A stretch of 64,000 bases of DNA from assembly GCA_013407085.1 (NCBI GenBank), contig JACCGJ010020258.1:1-64000 (forward strand), written 5' to 3'. Shown piece after piece: positions 1 to 10,059 of this stretch. Position 1 is the first letter of the stretch. Each line of letters begins with the position of its first letter. A program made the position numbers and the translations under genes. The stretch comes from Atriophallophorus winterbourni (Eukaryota > Platyhelminthes > Trematoda > Plagiorchiida > Microphallidae). The notes under the pieces were generated by a model that did no database searches, was not told the origin of the DNA, and saw nothing but the letters and a program-made list of their open reading frames with translations.

Positions 1-212
1 TGACGGGTTTTTGTTCGACGGGTCGAGGTGGCTGTTTTGAAACACGTGATTTCGTCATGTTGCAAATAATCCAATATAACTCCTTAACTACGCAAGCTAG
101 AACACAGAAATAAGTATCAAAATTCGTAGCTCGACGTGATCCTTGCAATGATAGCAAAACCGTAGAATAGTGAGCGATTGAAAAAGGTTTGCGCGCGTGA
201 GCAAACTGTGAA
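1..212 (-). mobile_element. 5' end of an L-a CR1-like LINE (5' UTR and first codons of ORF1)
   Basis: Read on the minus strand, this matches the 5' UTR and ORF1 start of the L-a element at 11755-11940, including the start codon (complement at about 57-59) and the N-terminal residues MTKSR. The element runs off the left edge, so most of it lies outside the window. The upstream side reads GTTTGCTCACGCG and matches the L-g 5' end near 35716, so about 212 is probably the true LINE 5' terminus. Non-LTR retrotransposons of this type copy themselves by target-primed reverse transcription. Confidence 0.7.
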
Positions 213-810
213 ATTTACGCCGATATGATAACTTTGCTGCTAATCCGTTGACAAGAGCAAAACAAATAAATTCCGATAGATATGATCGGAAGTAGCACAG
301 AATTCTTGGAATGAGAGAAATCCAAGCAGATTCGGCGAAGATATGAGCAGAAGTGTCAGAGCAATAAAAAATGCGACTGCACAGTAGGTCAGAAGTTCAA
401 GTTGCAACAAGTAACACTCCATAATCCGTCAAACGCCCTTCCAACAACTCGGTACAAACACTATTTCTGAGACCAGTATTCAGCGAATGCGACAAGCACA
501 CGCTGCACAGTCACACCGTAAACTAGACATTATTTGAAAATATGTACTGGAACTGAGTGCCATCTTACTTGGGGACAGCTTAAAGACGATAAAGAAGAAA
601 TTTGAAATTTGTGCAGCAGCATGGACTTGAAACCGATTGAAATGTTATCATTGATACGGCTAAAACGTAAACTTACTTCACCAAATCTATACAAACTGAG
701 GATAATTAAACTCACCTTCAATACTACATGTTGTTCTGACAAGAGCTAAACACGATATTGGTAACGTTGTATACGAAAGTTGACTGGGGTTAAGTGATTA
801 TGCTGCCATC
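213..810. other. No gene seen; includes a short decayed L-b ORF1-like stretch
   Basis: No convincing coding region. Bases about 405-520 closely match 19050-19150 and more loosely 22780-22860, which lie inside L-b ORF1 fragments, so this is probably decayed ORF1 sequence. The remainder is AT-rich and unassigned. Confidence 0.4.
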
Positions 811-1290
811 TTGTTTGACTATCTGTTTCAAGCTGTATTAAAATGTGATACCAGGGAAATATCACGGAATTGTGCAATGCTCTTTAAAACGCTATTAACT
901 GCGACCCGGAAACCAGCAACGTGGTCGACACGTTCAGAATACCACAGACACCAAACTAGAATAATGACCGACGGAAACCTCAATAAAATGAAATTAATAA
1001 CGAAACGTATGGTGGGATTAATCTTAGCCAACTGGAAAGCGAATCACAGAAATCACCAGATGCATATCAAATGTGTTTCCCTCTACTGACTCGAAGCGAT
1101 CAACTTTTTCTATTCATTTAATGTGTGCAACGCCAGTAGAATACTGAAGTATACAAAACTAAATTAAACAGTGAATTATTCTTTAATGATCCAGACTCGC
1201 ATTGCAGATTGTATCACCAACAAAAAACATTTAAATTCTATCTATGTCCTCTAAAATAACAACAAAGATCCACCTTCAAGAATTTACAAT
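811..1290 (+). pseudogene. Decayed CR1-like LINE fragment (ORF1 C-terminus into ORF2 linker)
   Basis: Around 918-960 the plus strand can be read as VVDTFRIPQTPN. This resembles the conserved ORF1 C-terminal stretch VVDTFRVPFSPKYKGDGP seen in L-a and L-g. Around 1110-1230 the fragments VCNASR and NDPDSHCRLY resemble the linker between the endonuclease and RT domains of ORF2 (compare DPDSHWRSLL in L-a). The sequence between is short, so the copy is deleted as well as mutated. The 92-residue open frame that crosses it is not a real protein. The similarity is weak. Confidence 0.35.
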
Positions 1291-1301
1291 CAAACTAGAA
1301 T

Positions 1302-2475
1302 ACAGTTCAAGATTCAAGATTTATGGTTGAAAAAGCAATTAAATTTACAAGAACCATAAAGTGCGACTATATGTACAAAAGAATATATATGTATAAATAA
1401 AATCAAAATCAATTGGATGATGATGGGAAAAATTCGGATTAGCTCTCATATAATTGTCAAGTTTCGTTTTGAATATAGATAAACTGTTTGAGCATACCAA
1501 ATCGACAGGTAAGGAATTCCAAACAAAGCAAACACGCACCGAATAAAAATACCTGCGGCAGTTCTGTTTGGAATGTGGTATTTCCAACTTGCAACCATGA
1601 CCACGGCTGTTGCTGGAAGATCGAAGGTGGAATAATAACTCCAGGAGGTGGGAAACAGTAGTAAGTATATTTTTAAGCGGGGAGAGATCACCTCGCATTC
1701 TTCTTTGTGCAAGTGTCCTCAGCTCCACTCGTCTGAGACGCCCGGCGAATGGCGTGTTTTCGAGTCCAATGACAAGCTTAGAAGCTCTTTGATATATGCG
1801 ATCCAGAAGTAAAATGACTTTTTGGAGCCATGGTGACCAGGTTTGTGCGGCATAGTCTATAACCGGGTGTTTATCATGAGAGGAAAACACCCCGGGGATA
1901 AGCGTACAAATATCCGCCGTAACATGCCGAGCAGCCGAGACGCGCTTTTGTAAACTGCTTCGCATTGTAGACCATTTTTTAAACTACCGCAAACCCAGAC
2001 ACCCAGGTCCTTTTCTTCCATGGTGTACTCCAGGTTTCTGTCGCCTAGCTTGTATTGATAGGAAAAGCCAAGGTCACGACCGGTCTTAATTATCTTCGAC
2101 TTTTGCATATTCAAAGACTGTTTATTTTCGAATCACCAGTTGTACAAAGCATTCAAATCGTTCCGCAGCAAAATACAATCATCAGCATTGCTGATTCGCT
2201 TCCATGATTTAATATCGTCAGCAAACAAAACCATCTTACTGTCATTTGGTATTGGTATATAGGTCATATAGACTAGGAACAGTATTGGTCCAAGCACTGA
2301 GCCTTGTGGAACACCGCTAGTGACATCGATTTTCTTCGATAATAGGCCGTCCACAAGAACTCGGATGTGTCTGTTGCTGAGGTAATCACTTATCAATTCA
2401 TATAGTCTTCCAACAATACCGTGTTTCTTTAGCTTGTTCAAGAGTAAATTATGATCAACTCTGCCAAAATCGAAA
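1302..2475 (-). pseudogene. 5'-truncated L-a LINE: RT palm to 3' end
   Basis: Minus-strand 3' part of an L-a ORF2. It starts abruptly near RVDHNLLLNKLKKHG and covers the RT motifs SGVPQGSVLGPILFLVY and LFADDIK (the catalytic FADD box). It then runs through the conserved CR1 C-terminal region (YAAQTWSPWLQK, HGCKLEIPHSKQNCRRYFYSVRVCFVWNSLP). Three overlapping frames (2483-2133, 2114-1857, 1965-1345) show at least two frameshifts. The 3' end carries the family tail of short GATTCAA repeats at 1302-1322. 5' truncation is the usual result of aborted target-primed reverse transcription. Its nearest relative here is 15380-15849. Confidence 0.85.
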
Positions 2476-2571
2476 TTTGGCATAGGCTATTCATAGCATC
2501 GCTACCACAGAATCGACCTGGGCAAACTTTCGCAATTTGCGGAATCAAGTCTCAAATCTCAGCCGAAATGA

Positions 2572-4125
2572 TTGGCAATATCTTCGGCTTCAGCTTGTTG
2601 TTTTATTTGTCACGATAAAGTTCATATTGAGTGTGATGTTACCCTGACTGCTGATGTTATTGCAATTATGAATAAAGATGAAATGCCAGGAGTATGCTAT
2701 ATCTGTCATGTATGCAGAATTGAACCTAGAAACTGTACAAAGACGACTGCGAGCTCACAGACTGAAACTAATATGGGGGTGTTGAATTTAGAGGACCACA
2801 TACAGAGAATTGAAGGTTTGTTAAATGACTTATTAATTAGCAAACTGAAGCCTAGACTTGAGTGTGGAGATCGTGTTTCATCTCCGTTTCTAAGGAAGCA
2901 TGAAGGCAAAAAATGCGATGATGAACATACGGACATTCGACCTAGCAATTCAGAACAACTGAGCCGTTCCCATGATCCGCGTGCCTTGGAAAGGTCTGAA
3001 ACAAATTCAACAAAATCCGAGAATGAAAAGCGAGCCGTTAAACAACAAACTGATCCCAAAACAGATAATGCTTTGGTGAAACGAAATAACATCTCCACCA
3101 ATCGTAAGGCACACTTTTTGAGTGTCATTTGTACTGACGTTCCTGAGCCAGAATGCACTCTCTTCAAAGACCGTCAAAGGCATGATGAAGAAAAATGGAA
3201 GGAACTGTGTGAACTTATGAAAATTGGAACTGTAGTGCCGTTAGCATTGACTCGTTTAACTAGACGGCGTGATTCACCTCATCAGGATAAACCCAGACTG
3301 TTGAGGGTTAACTTAGAAAATGAGCGTGACCTGGAAAACGTACTACTAAATTCTTACCTACTTGGGTCTAACAATTCACTGAATATTCGTATTCATGTTG
3401 ATATTCCATGGTCCGAAAGGAGGAACAATACATACGACAAAAGAAAGACATCTAATCGCAATCTCATCATCCTCGGAGTTCCAGAACTGGCAGGCAATCC
3501 CGAGGCTAACGAGCGAGCTGAGCATGACTACAGGCAATGGAGTTTTCTGGCTGATACCATTTTCGTCGAAAAGGCCGTTGTCGTGGATACTTTTAGACTG
3601 CCTTCCTCAGCAAAATACAAAGGTAATGGGCCACGTCCATTAAAAATAAACTTCCTAATGAGTACTATGGTTGATACTGTACGTTCCAACTGGAAAAGCT
3701 GGAAACACAAAATCCCAAAAGGTGTCATCCTTAGCGATCACATAAACACTGATATAAATGCAGCCCATTCTGCATTAAATACTGTCAGGATTGATGAAGC
3801 CCTATCAACTGAACCAAGAAATGAATCTTCAGCTGGGACACAAAATCAGCAATCGAACGCAAAGCCACCCCAAATGACTCCCGAGAGTGGACTGAAGCCA
3901 GATAAAGAAATCTTTTTGGCCAAAAAGAGGACTCGATTTGCGCCTCTCAACCTGAAACGACCGATATGCTACTTAACTTGTCAAAAAACAGAACAGTGCC
4001 GACTCTTCCAGAGTCGGCGTGACAATGACGGTTGTCTCAGATTATGCCGCCACACGACACCATCCATCTTTGCTTACCAAAACTGTTCGTGGATGCCTCT
4101 ATACCAATGCCCAATGCTTGACTAA
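2572..4125 (+). CDS. L-b LINE ORF1 protein, PHD-like zinc finger plus RRM-like region (N-terminally truncated)
   Basis: About 517 codons stay open, unusual in this window. The N-terminus begins inside a PHD-type zinc finger: CCFICHDKVHIECD at residues 9-22, then CYICHVCR at residues 43-50. The first Cys pair is lost, because L-b copies at 22420 and 18690 show an earlier CxxC. The start is therefore not a real start (the first codon is TTG). A charged linker follows. The C-terminal half has the pattern RLLRVNLENERDLENVLLNSYLL, then IHVDIPWSERR, and later VVDTFRLPSSAKYKGNGPRPLKINF; these look like RRM-like nucleic-acid-binding folds of LINE ORF1 proteins. The family role is RNA binding and chaperone activity in the retrotransposon RNP. 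The 3' end overlaps ORF2. Confidence 0.75.
   Translation: MAISSASACCFICHDKVHIECDVTLTADVIAIMNKDEMPGVCYICHVCRIEPRNCTKTTASSQTETNMGVLNLEDHIQRIEGLLNDLLISKLKPRLECGDRVSSPFLRKHEGKKCDDEHTDIRPSNSEQLSRSHDPRALERSETNSTKSENEKRAVKQQTDPKTDNALVKRNNISTNRKAHFLSVICTDVPEPECTLFKDRQRHDEEKWKELCELMKIGTVVPLALTRLTRRRDSPHQDKPRLLRVNLENERDLENVLLNSYLLGSNNSLNIRIHVDIPWSERRNNTYDKRKTSNRNLIILGVPELAGNPEANERAEHDYRQWSFLADTIFVEKAVVVDTFRLPSSAKYKGNGPRPLKINFLMSTMVDTVRSNWKSWKHKIPKGVILSDHINTDINAAHSALNTVRIDEALSTEPRNESSAGTQNQQSNAKPPQMTPESGLKPDKEIFLAKKRTRFAPLNLKRPICYLTCQKTEQCRLFQSRRDNDGCLRLCRHTTPSIFAYQNCSWMPLYQCPMLD
3998..4018 (+). promoter_or_regulatory. Perfect hairpin at the L-b ORF1/ORF2 overlap
   Basis: GCCGACTCT and AGAGTCGGC are perfect complements separated by three bases (TCC). 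The hairpin ends seven bases before the ORF2 ATG at 4025 and lies inside the ORF1 3' end. A related hairpin is present at the same place in L-a, L-f and L-g. A role in ORF2 translation is inference. Confidence 0.6.
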
Positions 4126-4816
4126 CAAATTTGCCGAACTTGTCGCTCGGTTTGAGACTAAACGATCTCAGCTAATTGCCATTACCGAAACTTGGCTGAG
4201 CCCGGAAATCCACGATTGTGAGTTAGAGATTGCTGGCATGTCACTGCTCCGCCGAGACCGTGCGTCACGTGGAGGAGGTGTGGCACTCTATTATGATCAG
4301 AGACTCAAGTGCAAAGAACTGACGGATTCCGACTTGGTGCTTCAGGACACGCTATGGTGTTTGTTGACAACGACTACAGGCGATGATTGCACAATCGGCG
4401 TAATTTATCGCCCACCAGCAGCCCCGGAAGTGTATAATACGAATCTACTCGCCAAGCTACGCTTGATTGCCTCGAGATATCATACCAGAATCTTGATCAT
4501 GGGAGACTTTAATCTGCCTAACTTGCTGAAGACGAACAAAATTTCTCAACCTCCACTGCTGCCATCTTTCAGCAGCTGTTTGACGAAATTCCTTTGTATA
4601 ATCACGTTGAAAGCAATACAAGATACAGAGGGAGAGATATGCCTTCAATGCTCGATCTTATCTTGACAACTGAAGAGGACTCCGTCGAAAGCATTACATA
4701 CGATTGTCCGCTAGGTTCGAGCGACCATTTGGTCTTGAATTTTGACTACCTATGTCGAGCAGAGCGAACAAACGATAGAACAAAATTCATCAGAAAGGTA
4801 TGCCTATCAATGTAAT
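4025..4816 (+). pseudogene. L-b LINE ORF2, apurinic-type endonuclease domain (interrupted)
   Basis: ORF2 starts at ATG 4025 and overlaps ORF1 in another frame. The endonuclease domain follows: CLYTNAQCL near the start, AITETWLSPEIHD, RRDRASRGGGVALYYDQ, CTIGVIYRPP, LIMGDFNLPNL, then LDLILTTE and LGSSDHLVLNFDY. These are the exonuclease-endonuclease-phosphatase family motifs, with the catalytic Glu in TETW and the Asp-His pair in SDHLV. A two-base deletion near 4548, relative to the copy at 43755, causes a frameshift. At about 4816 the LINE is interrupted by a Penelope-derived unit and resumes at 5214. The RT domain is not present here. Confidence 0.8.
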
Positions 4817-5213
4817 GGAAAATGTTTGTGACAGATCGGGGAATCATAATCATGAAAAAATAAAGTTTGTAATGAATCTGTGAGAGTAGTTTATGGGTAA
4901 CGTTTCGCTTCTGACACAGGAGCTTCGTCAGACCAAGGGTGTCAGTACGAACAGGGATCAAGCTTAAATTGCATTCACCTGACCAATCATAAGCTGGTTA
5001 AGAACTGCACAGTCCATTGTGGGTTCTGCGCTCGTTAAGAAGGACAGGCGCGTTCAATATCAACTGACGCACCACCACCCCTACGTGCCGTATAATCCCT
5101 TAATTGTTCTAGTCTTGGCAGGTGTGAATGACATCTGCTGAGAGATTAGCGCGATTGCGTAATCGGTGCGCACACTAGGGGTTACGCACGTTAATGTTTA
5201 TCCGCTGCAGGAC
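4817..5213 (-). mobile_element. Stand-alone Penelope-like 3'/pLTR unit inserted in L-b
   Basis: About 397 bp interrupt the L-b ORF2: the flanks ATGCCTATCAA and GCCCTAAGTTTG are separated by only about 11 bases in the intact copy near 43490. The insert matches the noncoding region 3' of the GIY-YIG frame in the PLE copies at 54749-55075 and 57290-57658. It shares, for example, GGGGTTACGCACGTT and TTTATCCGCTGCAG with the first. It carries a hammerhead core at 4896-4934. No PLE coding sequence is included, so this is a solo noncoding unit. Integration removed a few target bases. Confidence 0.75.
4896..4934 (-). ncRNA. Hammerhead ribozyme core in the Penelope unit
   Basis: The minus strand reads GGT-CTGACGA-(stem II)-GAAA-CGTT-ACC. 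CTGACGA fits the CUGANGA core box and GAAA the second box. Stem I is GGT with ACC, and stem III is the minimal self-complementary ACGT. Stem II pairs GCT with AGC and CTG with CAG around a TGT loop, with one C/A mismatch and one extra A next to the core. Minimal type I hammerheads with very short stem III are described for Penelope-like elements. Activity is not proven. Confidence 0.6.
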
Positions 5214-5290
5214 CGGACGCCCTAAGTTTGATTAACGATTGGCAAATTGAAGGCATAGGAGTAAAAGAGTAGTGGTGTAGCGTTTTTTCC
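5214..5290 (+). pseudogene. L-b ORF2 resumed after the Penelope insertion
   Basis: The sequence continues L-b ORF2 just downstream of the endonuclease domain and matches the complement of 43410-43480 (SLINDWQIEGIGVKE). It stops within about 80 bases, where RTE tail sequence of opposite orientation begins. Confidence 0.75.
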
Positions 5291-5445
5291 CGAGTGTGTA
5301 TCCGAGTAGAGCAATATAACACATGTTGTTGTTGTTGGCCTCCTTCGGTCGATATCGACCATGGATGTACATCACAATCGTGTGAATGTTCAAGTTTTGC
5401 AGCTTTTGGAATGACTAAACAGTCCGATTTCAAATTTGACACAAA
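5291..5445 (-). pseudogene. 3' end of an RTE-type LINE with zinc-finger tail
   Basis: On the minus strand the peptide EIGLFSHSKSCK is followed by a stop and a 3' UTR containing CCATGGTCGATATCGACCG, then CAA repeats. The same tail follows the RTE C-terminus at 16590-16720 on the plus strand. RTE-clade proteins often end in a C2H2-like finger and the elements end in short repeats. Only the last part of this copy survives. Confidence 0.6.
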
Positions 5446-6109
5446 TCACGCGTAGTTTTCTTTGGTCCTGACATCCGATAGCAGTTGAGGTCAAGGTCGT
5501 CTGATCGTTGAATGTGGGCTTTGATAGCTCCCACTGAAACACCTAAGCGCGTATCGATCGATTAACGGTTGAGAGATGAACTTTGCGAGGTTCGCGTGTG
5601 GGCGTATTGGATGTAAATTACCGAGTAAAACAGTCGTGGTGACCGTAGATTTGATATCACACAAAGGAAACACAGCTTGTTGAATTCAGCAGAAAAAGAT
5701 CTTCCGAATGATAGCAGTCCTGAGCAAGTCAAAACAGCGACAACAAATTTTGCACGCGCACAAAATTTCCACGGTGATATGGAAATGAGGAACTTCCAAA
5801 ATATTGATCACAGGAAACTAAAAATGATTGAGTCCAATAGATCTCTTCTAGCGAAATCTAATGTTGTAAGAATGATTTAGATGGAATCAGCGAGTGACGA
5901 GTAATGTTCAAAATTATCAGAAAACAAAATTATGCGCCCACCCGTTAACTGACTGACCACTACAATACTGTCCCCAAGAGTGTAGGAGAAAAAGCACAGG
6001 AGATGGAAGATTTCACGTTCACGAAGGTACAGCGGAGCAATCACGGAACACGAATCAACGGGAAGTGTATATCAAGGTCAAATGTTAGGTACAGTAAAAC
6101 AATGTTGCA
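5446..6109. other. Unassigned sequence
   Basis: I see no element or gene with confidence. A 67-codon open frame at 5677-5880 shows no recognisable motif and is probably chance. Confidence 0.4.
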
Positions 6110-7590
6110 ACACAGCCCTCTTCCAAGAAGCCTGGTCAGAGGTAGGTGCTGGTCGATTTAGGAGTTCCTTGAAGTGCTCCATCCATCGCTTTCATTGCCC
6201 CGATTCCTGACTGATAAGGTTACCTTCACCGTCCTTTACAATTTTGCCGTAAGGCATTTTTCTTTCTGATATGGTTTTGGTAATGTTGTAGACAGTGTTG
6301 TGGTCTCTCTTTTCTGCTGCATTTTCCGCTTCCGTTGCCTGCATTTCATAGAACCGCCTCTTGTCACTTCGGGCACTTCGTTTCACGACTTTATTTAGGG
6401 AGCCGTATTGTTTGATCAGTTGGTTTATATTCTTGGAGTCCTTACAACGGAGGATCTGTTGTTTCAGCTGCCTTCTCGAGTTGATCAGTGTCCAAGTCTC
6501 ACTCGAGATCCACTCTTTGTCTTTCTTTAGCCGTCTGCCAATTACGTGCTTACAAGTGTGTTGCCAACAGTCTTTCAGAGCGGTCCAGTGTTCATTTATT
6601 GGGAATTCAGGGGTTAAGTTGTTGAGCGATTCGAATCTGTTCTTCAGTGAGATTGGGAAAATCTCTTTTGTACGCTCTTCCCTTAGTTTCTGCGTGTGAT
6701 ACTTTACACTAGGCCGAAGGCCGGTTTCGTAGAAAGCTCTCAACTTGATTTCCATTGTGGCCATTAGAAGGTAGTTTTCTGAAGCAGCATCCGCGCCTCG
6801 CATTACGCGTATATCAAAGCGACTGTCTCCGTTTTCGTGAAATCGATAGGTGATCGATTTGATTGGCAGTAACACCATCAGGTGATGTCCAGGTAGCCTT
6901 GTTGAAAGATGTTGAAAGATGCTGCCTCCGATGACCAGATCGTTTAGCGCGCAAAAATCTGCGAAAAGTTCACCTTTCTCATTCATTTCACCTAGGGCAT
7001 GTGTACCCATCACATTCTCTTCCTGTTGCCTGGACCCAATTTCGCGTTCATGTCACCCATCAAAATCTTGATATCTCGCTTGGGTGTCTTGTCTAGGACA
7101 GACTGCAGACGCACGTAAAATTCTTTTTTCGACTCAAGGCTAGCATTGTTTGTGGACGCATAACATTAAATTACCGTCACATTTCTTCCCTTGGAGTTGA
7201 ATCTGGCTGTGATTATCCGTGAGTCAACGGGTTCCCATCCAATGAGAGCGCCTGCAGCTATTGGGGATAGCATAATCGCGACGCCTTCTGAATGACTATG
7301 GTTCTCATCTTCATGACCTGAGTAAATAATCCGTTCCCCAGGTGCCAAAACCAACATACCAGATCCATTCCATCTACTTTCGCATATTCTCAGCAGTTGT
7401 ATGCCATACATTTGCATTTCTTTCGCAACCTGTGCTCCTTTTCGGTCTCATACATCGTACGGACGTTCCATGTGGCAATTTTTGTTGTAGCTTTTATCGA
7501 CAGAAGATTCATCTGCTGGCTGGCTTCCGGTGGTCTTTCACCAGTCTGCTTCATTTTTACCTCAGATGAGGTTTCTTCTCGATTCATGCA
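6110..7590 (-). pseudogene. RTE-type LINE ORF, endonuclease domain and linker (3' truncated)
   Basis: The minus-strand frame opens with TKIATWNVRTMYETEKE (7587-7390), the hallmark start of RTE endonucleases. It continues with LLRICESRWNGSGML, NHSHSEGVAIMLS, MGTHALGEMNEKGELFADFC and FCALNDLVIGGSIF. The linker (RLKKDKEWISSETWTLINSRRQLKQQIL) leads to the stretch before the RT domain, ending in RWMEHFKELLNRPAP at about 6110. Frames break near 7390, 7165 and 6195. The RT and C-terminus are missing at the low-coordinate end. Known role: strand nicking during target-primed reverse transcription. The leader lies immediately upstream at 7591-7975. Confidence 0.85.
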
Positions 7591-7975
7591 TGGAGATGTT
7601 ACTTTGGTATGACATGTTGCTTTGGTTTCAGTAGCGGTTTGAGGTTTTTACAGAATGGGGTTGCTGACCTGGCGTCTAACCCTCCTGCTTTTTCAGACGG
7701 GCTTGGGACCGTCCTCGGCGGAGTATTGTGATTGTGTAATCCGCAGGAAGCGGAGGTTTGGAATCATGGTTTCCATCCCCTAGATTGACTGACCTCCCAG
7801 GCTGACGAGCTTCATCTACCCGAAGCGAACTGGTTTTGAGGTGCCAGTCACCCACCTTCGCCCCTTCTCCTGTCAGTAGAAGCAGTTCAGCCACGAGCAG
7901 GCCAGCACGCCGTATGAGAGCATTTTGTGGGTAGCGGGAGATTATCCCCACCACCACCCACAGGTGTGACAACCT
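7591..7975 (-). promoter_or_regulatory. RTE 5' leader
   Basis: GC-rich segment directly upstream (minus strand) of the RTE endonuclease frame. It shares a block including CTGACAGGAGAAGGGGCGAAG with leaders at 16741-16965 and 19265-19856. The 98-codon open frame over it has no domain and is probably structural RNA rather than protein. RTE leaders carry internal promoter and translation signals; no specific box is identified here. Confidence 0.65.
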
Positions 7976-9352
7976 TGGGAACCTCGGTTCAATTAGCGCT
8001 TAATTAAGCTCTTGGGGCAACCATGATTTGCAAGTCAGTGACTGACTTCTTCATGAGCTCCTCTCTTATCTGCATTATCACTGCAGAAGCGGTCAACCTT
8101 GTAGAATAGCGATTTTGCTATGGACTGAAATACCCTTTAGGGTGCGCAGATGTGAATCTCAAAATGGCATCAGTGTCGTTAGGATTACGATATACCGTTG
8201 TTCATATCTTGCCGTTGTCTTTTTTGCGCGAGAGAGTCCAAGAACGGAAGTGTCCCTTCCGTAGACTCGGTTTCTTTTGTGACCTGGATTTTTTGATTCA
8301 AATTATCGAAATAACTATGAAATGCTTCTAGTTTGTTTTGCTTTATGGTGACGAATGTATCGTCGACATAGCGCCACCATATCTTTGGTTTTAACGCTTC
8401 GTTTCTCAAAGCTATCTCTTCGAAGTGCTCCATGTACATATTCGCTAGCACTGGAGAAATGGGTGAGCCCATCGCTAAACCATCGTTTTGTTTGTATAGC
8501 AGTCCTTTAAATAAGAAGTGATTCATATTTAGACAAATTGCTACACCATTGATGATTTGTTGTACACTCAAGTTGGTACGATCATTCAAGGTCATATCGG
8601 AGTTGAGTGATTTCCTCTCCAATTCTAAAGCGCTTGTAGTGTCAACATTCGTGAACAAGAAGCTTACGTCAAAACTAACCATCATCTCTTCAATTGTTAC
8701 TGTACTTAAGCGACGAACAAAATCAAACGAGTTCCTAATAAAAGAATTCGTGTTAACAACCAATGGTTTCAAAAGCTGAGCAAGGTGTGTTGGTGATCCA
8801 ATGCCGTCTAAAATGGGCCTTAAAGGGATGCCTACCTTATGTATCTTCAGAAGTTCATAGAACCTGGGTGTCTGAGCAGATTTTGGATAGAGCATGAACC
8901 ATAATGTTTGACCAAGGTTTTCCTTAATTCCTCGCAGGTATTTTGAAACAACCCTCTTACGGTTATTTATAATGGTCGTAAATCTAAAGTTGTCACTTTT
9001 AAAAAGAATCACAGTTGCCTTGCCTTTATCTGCCTTAGTGATCATTATTTCCTCTTCTTTTCGCAATATAAGGAGCGCTCGTTGTTCATCTCGCGTAAGG
9101 TTCAGTCTTTCTGGTTGTTGTTTTTTGATAATACTAGATATACCGTTTCGCAGTGCATCTGTCTGCTTTTTAGGTAGCTGGTTGAGGGCGGATTCTACGC
9201 AACGAATAATATGCTCAGCTTTTAAAAATTTTGAACTTAACGAGAAGTTTAAGCTCTTTTCCAACAACCTTTGTTCGGTTTGCGATAGCGGCCAATCTAA
9301 TAAATTAATTACTTTAGAATATTGTCGAGCACTGTCATCAAAAGAACTAGCA
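7976..9352 (-). pseudogene. Penelope-like element reverse transcriptase (inverted 5' part)
   Basis: Minus-strand RT of the Penelope type. In order: KADKGKATVIL (near 9030), FYELLKIHKVGIPLRPILDGIGSP, MVSFDVSFLFTNVD (motif A), GLAMGSPISPVLANMYM (motif B), WWRYVDDTF (catalytic YVDD, near 8370) and LPFLDS. The reading frame is open from about 9352 to 8185. After that, lesions break the thumb region up to 7976. The N-terminal 45 residues of the long frame (9495-9355) are an artefact: they are the antisense of a GIY-YIG region on the plus strand. This RT half is in opposite orientation to its own 3' half at 9353-9665. Confidence 0.85.
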
Positions 9353-9665
9353 GAGGTTAAAAGCGCCTCCAAAGGAATAAGTCGAATCTTGAATAGCTCA
9401 GGTATTAGAGTAACATATAAGGCAGGCCGAACTCTCCGCTCCGTATTGATGCATCTCAGAGATAAGACTCCTTTAGGTTGTGCGACGAAATGCATCTACA
9501 AAATCAAATGCAAGGGTTGCGCGGGTGTTTACATTGAACAAACGTCTAGAGAACTCTGCGCTAGGGTAAACGAATACAGGAAACAAGTGGGAAACTTTAT
9601 TTTCATGATTATGGACTCCAAAACGGTCTCGAATATTTTCAAATACTTTACACAAGAGACCTGTT
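9353..9665 (+). pseudogene. Penelope-like GIY-YIG endonuclease half, truncated
   Basis: The plus frame reads SASKGISRILNSSGIRVTYKAG, then CATKCIYKIKCKGCAGVYIEQTSRELCARVNEYRK. The Cys cluster and GVYIxQTSRE box are those of the PLE GIY-YIG endonuclease (compare GVYIGQTSRELC at 58100). The Gly of YIG is Glu here, so the domain is probably dead. After NEYRKQVG the sequence jumps into PLE 3' noncoding DNA (TTTATTTTCATGATTATG, matching the complement of 57330-57350), which deletes the C-terminal half of the domain. Confidence 0.75.
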
Positions 9666-10035
9666 CATCGAGAGTACATGACAATAAACTTATCGCTAAA
9701 GACATTACACAGTACCAAGCTTGCATACTGCCAAAAGGGAGTGAAAAATAAAGCATCTCTGCCTGATAGTAAAGATGTTGTTTCGTATTTACTACTATTT
9801 ACTATTCACTATAATTGCAACCAGAAAATGGGGACGGGAACTCTGCTAACCTTGGTCTCAGAAAATCCAATGATACAGATGAAATCACATCAAATATACT
9901 CCAGCATTGTGCATGAACTATCTCTGCGAACGCTGAATGAGTGGTTCGCTAATAGCTGTCCCAAAATATCGTCCCCAAGGACTAAAAATTTAGTATAATC
10001 TCTCCAATTTTCAAAATCGGGGAAGAGGAAAAGAT
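9666..10035 (+). pseudogene. Decayed L-b ORF2 fragment (N-terminal RT)
   Basis: Nucleotide similarity to L-b ORF2 near 42760-43060 (complement). The region YQACILPKGS corresponds to YYATVFCPKES. Later segments match the block around SLNPRKSPGCDKITPNILKHCAQSL, with many indels. No frame survives for more than about 60 codons. Confidence 0.55.
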
Positions 10036-10059
10036 GGGTAGAGCACATTTTATGTCTCT

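Noticed and set aside
2706..3167. 153-codon minus frame over L-b ORF1
   Set aside because: Shadow of the real ORF1 on the other strand, with no recognisable domain.
7591..7975. HDV-like ribozyme in the RTE leader
   Set aside because: HDV-like ribozymes occur at the 5' ends of some LINEs, but I could not draw the double pseudoknot convincingly from this sequence.
9353..9495. N-terminal extension of the 436-codon minus frame (8185-9495)
   Set aside because: It is antisense to the plus-strand GIY-YIG region and lies across the inversion junction, so it is not part of the RT protein.
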